DNA of 35,442 nt, from contig JANWYO010000239.1 of assembly GCA_025055215.1 (NCBI GenBank), forward strand, positions 1 to 35,442. The letters are read 5' to 3'. Each line of letters begins with the position of its first letter. Position 1 is the stretch's first letter. The translations under genes and the position numbers were made by a program. Positions 23,125 to 31,421 of the stretch are shown in pieces. This stretch comes from Gemmataceae bacterium. GTDB lineage: Bacteria > Planctomycetota > Planctomycetia > Gemmatales > Gemmataceae. The notes beneath the pieces are model-generated. The model did no database searches. It saw only the letters and a program-made list of their open reading frames with translations, and was not told the DNA's origin.

Positions 23125-23898
23125 ATGCTGACTAAGCGAATCATTCCCTGTCTGGACGTCGATCGGGGGCGGGTGGTCAAGGGTACGAACTTCCTCAATC
23201 TCCGCGACGCTGGCGACCCCGTCGAAGTAGCGCGGCGCTACGAGGAAGAGGGCGCGGATGAGTTGGTGTTCCTCGACATCAGTGCCAGCCACGAGGGCCG
23301 GCAAATTCTGCTCGAGGTGGTCCGCCGGGTTTCGGAAGAGGTGTTCATGCCCTTCACCGTGGGCGGAGGCATTCGGACGCTTGAGGATGCTACCCGGCTG
23401 ATACAAGCCGGCGCCGAGAAGGTCAGCATTAACTCGGCAGCTGTCCGCACTCCGGAGTTGATCACCGCCGTGGCCCGGAAGTTTGGCCGCTGTGCCACGG
23501 TGGTCAACATCGACCCGCGGCGCGTCTGGCGGGATGGCCGCGAGGTCTGGGAAGTGCACATCAATGGCGGCCGGGTGCCGACCGGGCTGGAAGCGGTCGC
23601 CTGGGCCAAGCGGGTCGAGGAGCTGGGGGCCGGCGAGATCGTTCTGACCTCGATGGACGCCGACGGGACCAAGGCGGGGTATGACTTGCCGATGACCCAG
23701 GCCGTGGCGGCGGCGGTCAACATCCCAGTGGTTGCCAGCGGTGGGGCTGGCTGCCCGCAGCATCTGTATGATGTCCTGACTGTCGGCGGGGCCGATGCCG
23801 CCCTCGCCGCCAGCATCTTTCATTACCACGAATACAGCATCGCCGCCACCAAGCGCTACTTGGCCGAGCGCGGCGTGCCCGTGCGCCTGAGCACCTGA
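23125..23898 (+). CDS. hisF: imidazole glycerol phosphate synthase cyclase subunit
   Basis: A 257-residue (beta/alpha)8 enzyme that, with HisH, makes imidazole glycerol phosphate and AICAR in histidine synthesis. The two catalytic aspartates fall at the expected residues, D11 (IIPCLDVD) and D130 (VVNIDPRR; the family usually has AIDAKR). Phosphate-binding loops are visible as GGGIRT (80-85) and ASGGAG. The C-terminal [15 protein letters not shown] is typical. The ATG at 23125 matches the family start; the frame is open for 49 more codons upstream but they look unrelated. No other his genes are near. The gap to pilT is 43 bp, so the two may share a transcript despite different functions. Confidence 0.97.
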   Translation: MLTKRIIPCLDVDRGRVVKGTNFLNLRDAGDPVEVARRYEEEGADELVFLDISASHEGRQILLEVVRRVSEEVFMPFTVGGGIRTLEDATRLIQAGAEKVSINSAAVRTPELITAVARKFGRCATVVNIDPRRVWRDGREVWEVHINGGRVPTGLEAVAWAKRVEELGAGEIVLTSMDADGTKAGYDLPMTQAVAAAVNIPVVASGGAGCPQHLYDVLTVGGADAALAASIFHYHEYSIAATKRYLAERGVPVRLST

Positions 23899-23941
23899 GA
23901 GCGTCGCCGGGACGGTACCGGCTCGATTTTGGAGAGAACCG

Positions 23942-25090
23942 ATGGCCGACATCGAACACGCTGCTCCACCCGTCAAGGCACCCGCTGAGGTCCGCCGGGA
24001 GCCGGAGATCAACAAACTCTTCCGGGCTGTCATGAAGTTGGAAGGCTCCGACCTGCACCTGAAGGTCGGACTGCCGCCGATGATGCGGCTCAAAGGGGTG
24101 ATTCGGCAGATGGAAAGCCCGCCCCTGAGCCAGGAGGACATGGAGCGCCTGGTGGCGCCGATCCTGACGCAGCGGGCGCGCGACTTGCTTGAAACCACGG
24201 GGGGGGCCGATTTTGCCCACGTCGTCGGTCAGGATGAATGCCGCTTCCGCGTCAACCTCTTTAAGCAGCGCGGCCGGCTCAGCCTGGTTGCCCGACGGGT
24301 GAACACGAAAATCCCGACCTTTGAAGCGTTGAACCTCCCACCGACCATTGAAAAGCTCTGCCACTTCGACCAGGGACTCATCATCCTCGCGGGCATCACC
24401 GGCAGCGGCAAAAGCACCACCATCGCCGCCATGCTCGACTACATCAACGAGCGCGAGCGGCTGCACATCCTCACCATCGAGGATCCCATCGAGTTCATGT
24501 TCACTGACAAGAAGTCGGTCGTGAACCAACGGGAAGTGGGCCTCGATGTCTGCGATTGGCACACCGCCTTGAAACATGCCGTCCGCCAGGATCCGGACAT
24601 CATCCTGGTCGGCGAAATGCGCGACCAAGACACATTCGAGGCCGGCATTCACGCCGCAGAGACCGGGCACCTTGTCTTCGGCACGATCCACGCCTCGGGG
24701 GCCGCCAGCACCATCGGCCGCATTCTCGACCTCTTCCCCGCCAACATGCACCATGCCGTGCGGCAGAGCCTGGCCTTCAACCTCAAGGCGGTCATCTGTC
24801 AGAAGCTGCTGCCGAGCATCAGGCCGGGCGTGCAGCGCGTGCCGACCAACGAGATCATGATCGTCAACCCGACGATCCGTGATCTGATCCTGAAGGGAGA
24901 GGACAAGAAGCTCCCCGACGCCATTCGCATCGGCTTCGCCGAAGGGATGCTCGACTTTACCGAAAGCCTGCGGCAGCTGGTGGAGCGAGGCGACATCACA
25001 AAGGAAACCGCGTTGGAGGTGGCACCCAACCCCGAGCAGTTGAAAATGGCCTTCAAGGGCATCACGGTTGCCACGCCGGGCATTCTGTGA
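23942..25090 (+). CDS. pilT: type IV pilus twitching ATPase, PilT family
   Basis: A 382-residue GSPII_E-type ATPase that powers pilus retraction at the cytoplasmic membrane. Motifs in order: an N-terminal PAS-like region with SDLHLKVG (36-43), Walker A GITGSGKST (151-159), the Asp box TIEDPIEF (178-185), Walker B DIILVGEMRD (219-228) and the His box TGHLVFGTIHASGA (241-254). The length and the ending ITKETALEVAPNPEQLKM fit PilT rather than the larger PilB. GGAGA precedes the ATG. No pilin or other pil genes are in the window; the secretin-like gene at 15.5 kb is too distant and divergent to count as its partner. A GC palindrome follows its stop. Confidence 0.96.
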   Translation: MADIEHAAPPVKAPAEVRREPEINKLFRAVMKLEGSDLHLKVGLPPMMRLKGVIRQMESPPLSQEDMERLVAPILTQRARDLLETTGGADFAHVVGQDECRFRVNLFKQRGRLSLVARRVNTKIPTFEALNLPPTIEKLCHFDQGLIILAGITGSGKSTTIAAMLDYINERERLHILTIEDPIEFMFTDKKSVVNQREVGLDVCDWHTALKHAVRQDPDIILVGEMRDQDTFEAGIHAAETGHLVFGTIHASGAASTIGRILDLFPANMHHAVRQSLAFNLKAVICQKLLPSIRPGVQRVPTNEIMIVNPTIRDLILKGEDKKLPDAIRIGFAEGMLDFTESLRQLVERGDITKETALEVAPNPEQLKMAFKGITVATPGIL

Positions 25091-25096
25091 CAGAGC

Positions 25097-25128
25097 CGCG
25101 CGGGGCGGCGGCACCGCCGCCCCGCGCG
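25097..25128. terminator. GC-rich hairpin between pilT and the hydrolase gene
   Basis: Perfect 15-bp arms (25097-25111 and 25114-25128) meet at a 2-base centre, starting 7 bp after the pilT stop. No T-run follows. It sits between convergent genes and may act in both directions. The next 105 bases to the hydrolase stop show nothing else. Confidence 0.55.
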
Positions 25129-25233
25129 CGATCGATGTTCTGGCAACTCCTGGCGGCACATTCTCTGGCAACTGCGGCACACCACCCACCCGAGGAGCAA
25201 GACCCATCCCCGCCCAAGCCAGCGGCGGACGAC

Positions 25234-27540
25234 TCACGGCCAACGCAAGTGCCGCTTGAGGAATGCGAAGGTGCCCTGCCCGTGGATGACGTGTCCGCCG
25301 TCGAAGAATTCAATCTCCGTTCGGTCGGCAATGCCGAGCTTGGTGTATAACCGCCGCACCCTGGCGTACTCGTAGGCGACCATCTCGTCCACGCCGACGG
25401 GATCGTCGTGGCCACGCTCGACCATGAAGGGCCTGGGGGCGATCAAGGCGGCCATCTCGGCATAATTGAAGGTGTTTCCCAGGTCGAACTCCGGCATCTC
25501 ATATTCGCCCGTAAACATGTAGCTGCCACGGAAATCGACCGACACGTTCTTGACGATCCATTCGTTGAAGTCGCCGGAGCAGATCGACAGGCAGTAGCCG
25601 GGCAACAGGGCGGGCACGCGCATGGCTGTCTTGCCGCCGTACGACAGGCCATAAAAAGCGATCCGCTCGCCGTCCACGAACGGCAGCGTGGCCAACCACT
25701 CAAGGAGGCGTTCGTGCTGGCGAACGATGAAGGAGAAGAGCGACAGCTTGAGCGGATTCGCCTTCCGTTGCAGGACGCGAAAGTGATCGCGGCCGATGTA
25801 AGGGTTCTGAGGCGCAAACACTACATAGCCTCGATCGGCCAGCTGCGAGCCGAAGGAATGGTACGCACGGGTCTTCTCTCTTGGATTGACCACGTCTTGC
25901 GGCCGACCTTCCAGCCCGTGCTGGCAGACGACCGCCGGCCGTTTTTCGCCCGGCTTCAGGTCCTTGGGCACGCAGAGGATGCCATAGGCGAATACATCGG
26001 AGTACACGTCCAACACCACTTCGTAGGCCCGCCACTTCGGCTCATCGTAGAGCAGCCGGCTACGCGGATTGGCCGGCATGGTCGGCGGTGGGAGCTTGCC
26101 GATGACCTCCTCCCAGAAGTAGCGGCGAAGCGGCTCGGTGGCTTGTTGATATTCCTCGAGGTGCGGCTTGGCCCCCAATCCCCGCAGCCGCGACCAGACA
26201 AACTCCTGCCGCCGGGCTTCTGACTCGCGCATCAGTTTCTGGGTAAAGGCGACGAGTTGGTCGAACTGTCGTTTCTGGCGCGGGGCGGGGTCGAACGCCC
26301 GACGGCGGTCCGCGGGCAGGACGGGGCGATTGGGCGGCCGATCGCCGCCGGCCAGGAATGCCGCCAGGAGCCGTGCCGTCCGCTGGGGTGGATCGGCGTC
26401 ATCGTCGGAGTTGATGAGGACGGGGCCTCCTTGACCCGCCAGATGCCGGGCCCGGTCGATTTCGCGTGCGATGGCATCGCGGCCCGGGTGGCGGAGGCCG
26501 CCCGGTGCCGCCCCGGAGCGTTGCTCCCGAACCGGCGGCGGTCCAGCGACCTGCGGGTAATCGGCAGCGTCGATCAACAGGCGCCGGCCGCCCCACGGGG
26601 GCGGGGCGGCGTGCGGCCAGCAGTAGGCCGCAAGCTCGGCGTCGCCGAACTCCGTCAACAGACCGAAGACGTTCCGGTAAATCGGCTCCTGCCAGATGGT
26701 TTCCCGCGGACCGAAGTAGCCGCTCACCAACGTCGTGTCGATGCGGTCGTCGAGCGCGCCGGCGTAGAAAGCGATCAGGGCCCCTTCGCCTTGGCCGAGG
26801 AGCTTGACGGGAACGCCGCCCCGGTCACGGTGGAACAGATCGACGGCCGCCAGCACCTTTTGCACTTCGTAGCCGATGATGTGCCGTCCCATTTCATAGG
26901 CCATGCGGTAGATGAACTCCCGATGCGGCTGGTTGGTCAGGCGGAAGCGCGGGTTCCCTGACCAGGAGTCGCGGCGATCGATGAGGACCGGGACGAGCAC
27001 GCGGCAGCCATGTTCGGCGAGCCTGCGGGCCAGCTGGCGGTCGGCGGGTACGCCGGCCGCCAGCCCGATGGCCATTTCGGGAGTCCAGTCGGCATCGGGA
27101 AGGGCGACGACGCAGGCGACCGGCTTGCCTTTCGGTTCCAACAACAACCCCTCGCCTTCGACGCCCTCGAGCACGGGCCAACGCACGGCCCAAACCTGGT
27201 AGCCATCGGTCTCGGCCACCAACGCGGGCTGCTCGATGGTGGCGACCAGTTGCCACTCGGTCGGCACCCGGGGATCGACGACACCGAGGATTTTCCGGAG
27301 GCGCTCGCGATTGGGCCGCAGCGATTGCGCGTAGGCATCCGGCGAGGAGAAGTCCGGCTTCCAAAAGGACCGTCGTCGGTCCACCGAGGCGGCCAATTCG
27401 CGCATCAGGAACTTGTCGATGCCGGCCACCATGAGGGCGGCCAGGTCGCCCTCCGTCCGGAGTGGTTGCGTTCCGGGAAGCGGCTGGGCGTTGGCTGAAA
27501 AGACCGGCAGGAGGAGGGCGAAAATGGCAAGCGGACGCAT
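25234..27540 (-). CDS. exported tandem alpha/beta hydrolase, N-terminal half degenerate
   Basis: A 768-residue protein with a signal peptide (MRPLAIFALLLPVFSANA). Two alpha/beta-hydrolase units are readable. The C-terminal one (about 500-768) is complete: YVVFAPQNPYIG, nucleophile S633 in FYGLSYGGKTA, acid probably D712 or D713 in ERGHDDPVG, and H750 in FFDGGHVIHG, similar to the acetyl-xylan-esterase/dienelactone hydrolase group. The N-terminal one (about 130-345) has the same order (VVALPDADW, CRVLVPVLIDRRD, LLGQGEGALIAFYAGALDDRI), but the elbow is G-Q-G-E-G: glycine 251 replaces the catalytic serine. The ATG at 27540 has GAGG 7 nt upstream. The substrate is probably a polysaccharide ester or similar, which is inferred. 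Confidence 0.85.
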   Translation of the reverse strand: MRPLAIFALLLPVFSANAQPLPGTQPLRTEGDLAALMVAGIDKFLMRELAASVDRRRSFWKPDFSSPDAYAQSLRPNRERLRKILGVVDPRVPTEWQLVATIEQPALVAETDGYQVWAVRWPVLEGVEGEGLLLEPKGKPVACVVALPDADWTPEMAIGLAAGVPADRQLARRLAEHGCRVLVPVLIDRRDSWSGNPRFRLTNQPHREFIYRMAYEMGRHIIGYEVQKVLAAVDLFHRDRGGVPVKLLGQGEGALIAFYAGALDDRIDTTLVSGYFGPRETIWQEPIYRNVFGLLTEFGDAELAAYCWPHAAPPPWGGRRLLIDAADYPQVAGPPPVREQRSGAAPGGLRHPGRDAIAREIDRARHLAGQGGPVLINSDDDADPPQRTARLLAAFLAGGDRPPNRPVLPADRRRAFDPAPRQKRQFDQLVAFTQKLMRESEARRQEFVWSRLRGLGAKPHLEEYQQATEPLRRYFWEEVIGKLPPPTMPANPRSRLLYDEPKWRAYEVVLDVYSDVFAYGILCVPKDLKPGEKRPAVVCQHGLEGRPQDVVNPREKTRAYHSFGSQLADRGYVVFAPQNPYIGRDHFRVLQRKANPLKLSLFSFIVRQHERLLEWLATLPFVDGERIAFYGLSYGGKTAMRVPALLPGYCLSICSGDFNEWIVKNVSVDFRGSYMFTGEYEMPEFDLGNTFNYAEMAALIAPRPFMVERGHDDPVGVDEMVAYEYARVRRLYTKLGIADRTEIEFFDGGHVIHGQGTFAFLKRHLRWP

Positions 27541-27639
27541 GGTTTGACCTCGGTAGGCGTCGACGGCCCCCTAGGCCTCGGGACGCGACAACCGATCAGC
27601 CCGGCCCAGGCGGCGCGGAGTGTCATGCAAATGGCGTGG

Positions 27640-29064
27640 TCAGGGGACCGACTCCCCAGGGAGTGGTCGGGACAAACCGCTCAACGGCGACGGTTCTGCG
27701 CGGTCGCCCAGGCCCCCGCGGAGTTCGTAGGTCCGCGGTTTCGGGGGCTTGACCGGCACTTCCTCCTCCGTCGTCTCCTCTGGCTCTTCCTCGGCCTCGG
27801 CAGCCATGCGGGCTGCCGCGGCCTTGAGAGACAGGGCGATGCGCCGCGAGGCGACGTCGATGTCCAGCACCATCGCTTGCACTTCCTGTTCGAGCTGCAC
27901 GACGTCGGTCACGCGGCGGACGCGCTGCGGAGCCAACTCGGAGATATGGATCAAACCCTCGACCCCGGGTTCCAATTCGACAAACGCCCCGAAATCGGTG
28001 ATCCGCGACACTTTGCCAGTGACGATGCTGTGGAAGGGATACTTGTCGATAATGTTGTCCCAAGGGCTGGGGGTCAGCTGCTTGAGACCCAGCGAAAGCT
28101 TCCGCGCCTCGCGGTCCACCTTGAGCACCGCGACCTTGACCCGCTGCCCTGGCTGCAACACCTCCGTGGCGTCCCGCACCCGTCCCCAACTCATCTCGCT
28201 GACGTGGATCAGCCCGTCGGCCCCGCCCAGATCCACAAAGGCCCCAAAATCCTTGACGGTGCGCACGGTTCCTTCGCGGACCTGTCCTTCCTGCACCTCG
28301 CGCCAGAACTGCTCGCGCTGCTCCTCCCGCTCCTTCTCCAATAAAGCCCGACGACTGACCACCAGGTTTCGCTCTTTCGGGTTCACCTCGACCACCAGGC
28401 AGCGCAGGCGCTCGTTGAGGTATTGCTCCGGCGTCTCCACCCGGAAGATGTCAATCTGACTGATGGGCATGAAGCCGCGAAGGCCGTTGACATCGACCTC
28501 CAGGCCACCTTTGTTCGTTGCGGTGACGCGGGCCTCGACGACCATGCCCACGGCGACGGTGGACCAATCGGCGTGGACGGCCGCTCCCCGACGGGTGAGG
28601 ATGAGCAGTCCGTTGGCCTCATCGTAGCCTTCGATGGAAATCTCCACCTCGGTCCCCAAGGCAGGCGGCCCTTCGGGGAACTGGTCAAGGGGGAGGACAC
28701 CGCAGCTGCGACCGCCGGGAACCTCGACGAAGACATCGGCACCGTGGACCCGGAGGACTTTGCCTTTCTTGCGACCGCCCTGGACGGCCGGCGCAGCCGG
28801 CGGCCGGGCCGGGGCGGTGAAAAAATCGTTGGCCGAAATCCCCTGGAGGGTGGCGCTCAACTCCTGCTCGATCTCCTGGTCCAGCTCGCGCAACTTGGGG
28901 GCGTGAACCGCGAAGGGTTCATCGGCCAACCGGGGCGCAATCGGCTCGGGCTTCGCCCTGGGCTTCGACCGCTCCCGCCTCGGCCGCGGCGGTTCGGCCG
29001 GCGGGCCGGGGCTCGGCTCGGGCGTCGCCGACGGCATTGGCTCGCGGTTGTCGCTGTCGCTCAT
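27640..29064 (-). CDS. multi-S1-domain RNA-binding protein (RpsA-like)
   Basis: A 474-residue protein with four S1 OB-folds: a degenerate one at about 97-158, then about 174-239, 261-329 (GTVRTVKDFGAFVDLGGADGLIHVSE) and 346-414 (GKVSRITDFGAFVELEPGVEGLIHISE). The first 95 residues are Pro/Glu/Arg-rich and disordered-looking, and the C-terminal 60 are acidic and then basic (EEPEETTEEE). Ribosomal protein S1 and its relatives bind mRNA and help initiation; a proper S1 usually has six repeats, so this is a shorter relative or the organism's S1 equivalent. The ATG at 29064 has GGAGG 8 nt upstream; a start at 29169 is not supported. A promoter lies at 29236-29265. Confidence 0.88.
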   Translation of the reverse strand: MSDSDNREPMPSATPEPSPGPPAEPPRPRRERSKPRAKPEPIAPRLADEPFAVHAPKLRELDQEIEQELSATLQGISANDFFTAPARPPAAPAVQGGRKKGKVLRVHGADVFVEVPGGRSCGVLPLDQFPEGPPALGTEVEISIEGYDEANGLLILTRRGAAVHADWSTVAVGMVVEARVTATNKGGLEVDVNGLRGFMPISQIDIFRVETPEQYLNERLRCLVVEVNPKERNLVVSRRALLEKEREEQREQFWREVQEGQVREGTVRTVKDFGAFVDLGGADGLIHVSEMSWGRVRDATEVLQPGQRVKVAVLKVDREARKLSLGLKQLTPSPWDNIIDKYPFHSIVTGKVSRITDFGAFVELEPGVEGLIHISELAPQRVRRVTDVVQLEQEVQAMVLDIDVASRRIALSLKAAAARMAAEAEEEPEETTEEEVPVKPPKPRTYELRGGLGDRAEPSPLSGLSRPLPGESVP

Positions 29065-29235
29065 GACCCAGTCCTCCAAGGAGGAGGCTGGCCTCGGACG
29101 GCCTGGCCCCGACCCGCCGCCGCGTGCTCGGCACGGCGACTCCGACTGGGCGGGCACACGTCGGGCCATTGCCCGTCCTTCCAGGATTGCCCGACCGGGT
29201 AAGGCAGCCCGCCTCCTTTCCTTTGCTGGGGTCTT

Positions 29236-29265
29236 ATTCTAGATGGTGGACCACGGGCGATCCAA
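29236..29265 (-). promoter_or_regulatory. possible promoter of the S1-domain gene
   Basis: On the minus strand TAGAAT (29241-29236) is a good -10. TTGGAT (29265-29260) 18 bp upstream is a fair -35. The predicted start near 29230 leaves a leader of about 165 nt. Confidence 0.45.
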
Positions 29266-29305
29266 CGAGGGACGAAGCGACCTCGGGGCAGGGCAGCGGC
29301 ATGCC

Positions 29306-29338
29306 CGGCCGCCGGGCCGCTAGGCGGCCCGGCGGCCG
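29306..29338. repeat. 15-bp-arm GC palindrome
   Basis: CGGCCGCCGGGCCGC (29306-29320) and its complement (29324-29338) flank a TAG loop. It lies between the divergent S1 and flippase promoters, 36 bp before the flippase start, so it is not a terminator of either gene. It could be a regulator site or a structural element. The remainder of 29065-29373 holds only the two promoters. Confidence 0.5.
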
Positions 29339-29361
29339 AGACGCGGGGCAGTTTCCTCCGC

Positions 29362-29367
29362 TAAAAT
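29362..29367 (+). promoter_or_regulatory. -10 box adjacent to a start codon (leaderless candidate)
   Basis: TAAAAT at 29362-29367 is 6 nt before the ATG at 29374, so transcription would begin at or next to the start codon. The -35 position is poor, and no ribosome site precedes this ATG, which fits a leaderless message but does not prove it. Confidence 0.35.
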
Positions 29368-29373
29368 GCACGA

Positions 29374-30384
29374 ATGCGTCTGTCGTGGCACCGCTGGTGG
29401 CCGGTCCTCAAGTCTCTCCTGGCCTTGGCCATCGTGCTGGGGGTGGGCTGGCATTTCGTGCGCGTCCTCGACGCCGCCAGCGCCATCGACGAGGCAGCCG
29501 GGACGTCGCGCATCGAGATCATTGGCCGCTGGCTGGCCGAGGCCCGGTCGAGCTGGCTGATGCTCTCCGCGGTGTTGTACCTGTCGGCCCTGGGGATGTT
29601 CGGCTCGTTCTGGGTGCTGTTGCTACGCTGGCTCGGTCAACGCCCTTCGCTGACAACGGCGGGGAGAGCGTATTACATCGGCCATCTGGGGAAATACGTC
29701 CCGGGCAAAGCGTGGGCCTTGATCCTGCGGACCGGCTGGGTGGCCGGTGACGGGGTGCGCCTCGGCGTGGCGGCGATGACAGCCACTTACGAAACGCTCA
29801 CGACCATGGCCGCCGGGGCCTTATTGGCCGGAATCACCTTCGCCTTGCTGCCACCGTCCCACGACGGGGCCGTGTGGCGCGCCTTCGGGCTGCTGGCCCT
29901 GGCTGGGGCCCCCATCCTCCCCGCGGTCTTCAACCGTCTGGTGCGTTGGGCGACGGCCCCCTTCGTCGATCCCGCCCTCCCCAGCTTGCCCCCACTGGGG
30001 ACCAGGACACTCGTGATTGGCTTGGCAATCGCCAGCATCGGATGGTGCCTGATGGGTACGGCGCTATGGACGGCCGTCCAGGGAATGCGGCCGGAAGTCC
30101 TTCCCTGGTCGTGGGGTGACTGGCTCCATTGCACGGCGGCGATGTCGTTCGCCTACGTCGCTGGATTTCTTACCCTGCCGGCCCCAGGCGGCCTGGGCGT
30201 GCGGGAGTTGTTGCTTCAGGAATCGCTCGCCTCGGAGTTGGGGCCCCGGGCCGTCGCCCTGGTCTTGCTGGTGCGTTTGCTGTGGACGGCCGCCGAGTTG
30301 CTGATGGCGGCGGCCGTCTGGTGCCTGCCACAGCGCCGGCGTTCCTTGGCCGGCGGCTTGACGCCCTCAATCTCGCAACCATGA
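29374..30384 (+). CDS. flippase-like UPF0104 membrane protein, second copy
   Basis: A 336-residue polytopic protein of the lysylphosphatidylglycerol-synthase transmembrane/UPF0104 family: a first membrane span (about 12-30), AYYIGHLGKYVPGKAWALILR, and a late LTLPAPGGLGVRELLLQESL that parallels the PISINGIGVREE block of the copy at 3008-3976. It is thought to act on lipid-linked sugars at the inner membrane. Its TGA overlaps the ATG of the next gene (ATGA), so it is coupled to a GT2, just as in the other locus. The ATG at 29374 is used; no ribosome site is visible and a leaderless start is likely. The two copies differ strongly in sequence, so any duplication is old. Confidence 0.87.
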   Translation: MRLSWHRWWPVLKSLLALAIVLGVGWHFVRVLDAASAIDEAAGTSRIEIIGRWLAEARSSWLMLSAVLYLSALGMFGSFWVLLLRWLGQRPSLTTAGRAYYIGHLGKYVPGKAWALILRTGWVAGDGVRLGVAAMTATYETLTTMAAGALLAGITFALLPPSHDGAVWRAFGLLALAGAPILPAVFNRLVRWATAPFVDPALPSLPPLGTRTLVIGLAIASIGWCLMGTALWTAVQGMRPEVLPWSWGDWLHCTAAMSFAYVAGFLTLPAPGGLGVRELLLQESLASELGPRAVALVLLVRLLWTAAELLMAAAVWCLPQRRRSLAGGLTPSISQP

Positions 30385-31421
30385 TCTCGCTCGTCATCCC
30401 TGTTTACAACGAACGCGACAGCCTCGCCGAGCTGCATGCGGAAATCGCCGAGACTGCCCAGCAACACGGCTTGACCCTCGAAGTGGTCTTCGTTGACGAC
30501 GGCAGCACCGACGGCTCCTGGGACGTCATCCGCCGATTAGCCGGGGAACATCCTTGGGTCCGCGGCATCCGCCTCCGCCGTAACTTCGGCAAAGCGGCCG
30601 CGCTCTCGGCCGGCTTCCGCGCCGTCCGCGGTGACGTGGTCCTGACCCTGGACGCCGACCTGCAAGATGACCCCAAGGAAATCGTCCGCTTCCTCGAAGC
30701 TCTCCAGTCCGGCCTCGATGTCGTCAGTGGCTGGAAGAAAAAACGCTACGACCCCTGGCACAAGGTTTGGCCGAGCCGAATCTTCAACCTCATGGTCAGC
30801 GCCCTTACCGGCGTCCGCCTCCACGACCACAACTGCGGCATGAAGTGCTACCGCACCCAGATTTTCCAGGAAATCCGGCTCTACGGCGAATTGCACCGCT
30901 TCATCCCCGTGCTGGCCCACGCCCGTGGCTACCGCGTCGGCGAGATCGTCGTCCGCCACCGACCGCGGAAATTCGGCCACTCGAAGTACGGCGTCCGCCG
31001 CTTCATCAAGGGTTTTCTCGATCTCTTGACGGTAAAGTTTCTGACCGGCTTCGGCCAACGACCGCAACACCTGCTGGGAAGCATCGGCCTGATCAGCTTT
31101 CTCGTCGGCAACCTGGTGATGATTTACCTGGCGGGAACCTGGGTCTTGCGGCTGTGGTATCCCGAGGCGTTCCGACCCTTGCACGAGCGACCAGCCCTGG
31201 TGTACGCCGTGGCGGCGTTGTTGCTCGGCGCGCAGATGATGTCCATCGGCTTCCTGGCGGAACTGATCACCGCATACCAGGGACGGGACGAAGACAGCTA
31301 CAGCATCGCCGAAGAAACCCCACGGATGGGGACGGCCCCGCAGGATCACGCGAGTGCGACGACGTCGGGAGACGGCGCCTCGGCGGGAGACGGCGCCTGG
31401 GCGGAGGTGACCAACCCATGA
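30381..31421 (+). CDS. GT2 polyprenyl-phosphate glycosyltransferase, second copy
   Basis: A 346-residue family-2 glycosyltransferase of the DPM1/ArnC/GtrB type. Motifs: VIPVYNERD (5-13), VDDGSTDGS (38-46), LRRNFGKAAALSAG, the DAD metal motif at 91-93 within LTLDADLQDDP, and the basic HRPRKFGHSKYG segment near 193-204. Two membrane spans near 230-255 and 265-295 follow, then a hydrophilic tail. It begins at the ATGA overlap with the flippase gene and ends in another ATGA overlap with the following membrane-protein gene. It shares motif order and membrane layout with the GT2 at 1936-3069. Confidence 0.92.
   Translation: MISLVIPVYNERDSLAELHAEIAETAQQHGLTLEVVFVDDGSTDGSWDVIRRLAGEHPWVRGIRLRRNFGKAAALSAGFRAVRGDVVLTLDADLQDDPKEIVRFLEALQSGLDVVSGWKKKRYDPWHKVWPSRIFNLMVSALTGVRLHDHNCGMKCYRTQIFQEIRLYGELHRFIPVLAHARGYRVGEIVVRHRPRKFGHSKYGVRRFIKGFLDLLTVKFLTGFGQRPQHLLGSIGLISFLVGNLVMIYLAGTWVLRLWYPEAFRPLHERPALVYAVAALLLGAQMMSIGFLAELITAYQGRDEDSYSIAEETPRMGTAPQDHASATTSGDGASAGDGAWAEVTNP

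Noticed and set aside
30767-31417. Upstream extension of the polytopic membrane protein inside the GT2 gene
   Set aside because: It lies in a different frame of the well-supported GT2 gene; the ATG at 31418 has an excellent ribosome site and an ATGA overlap.
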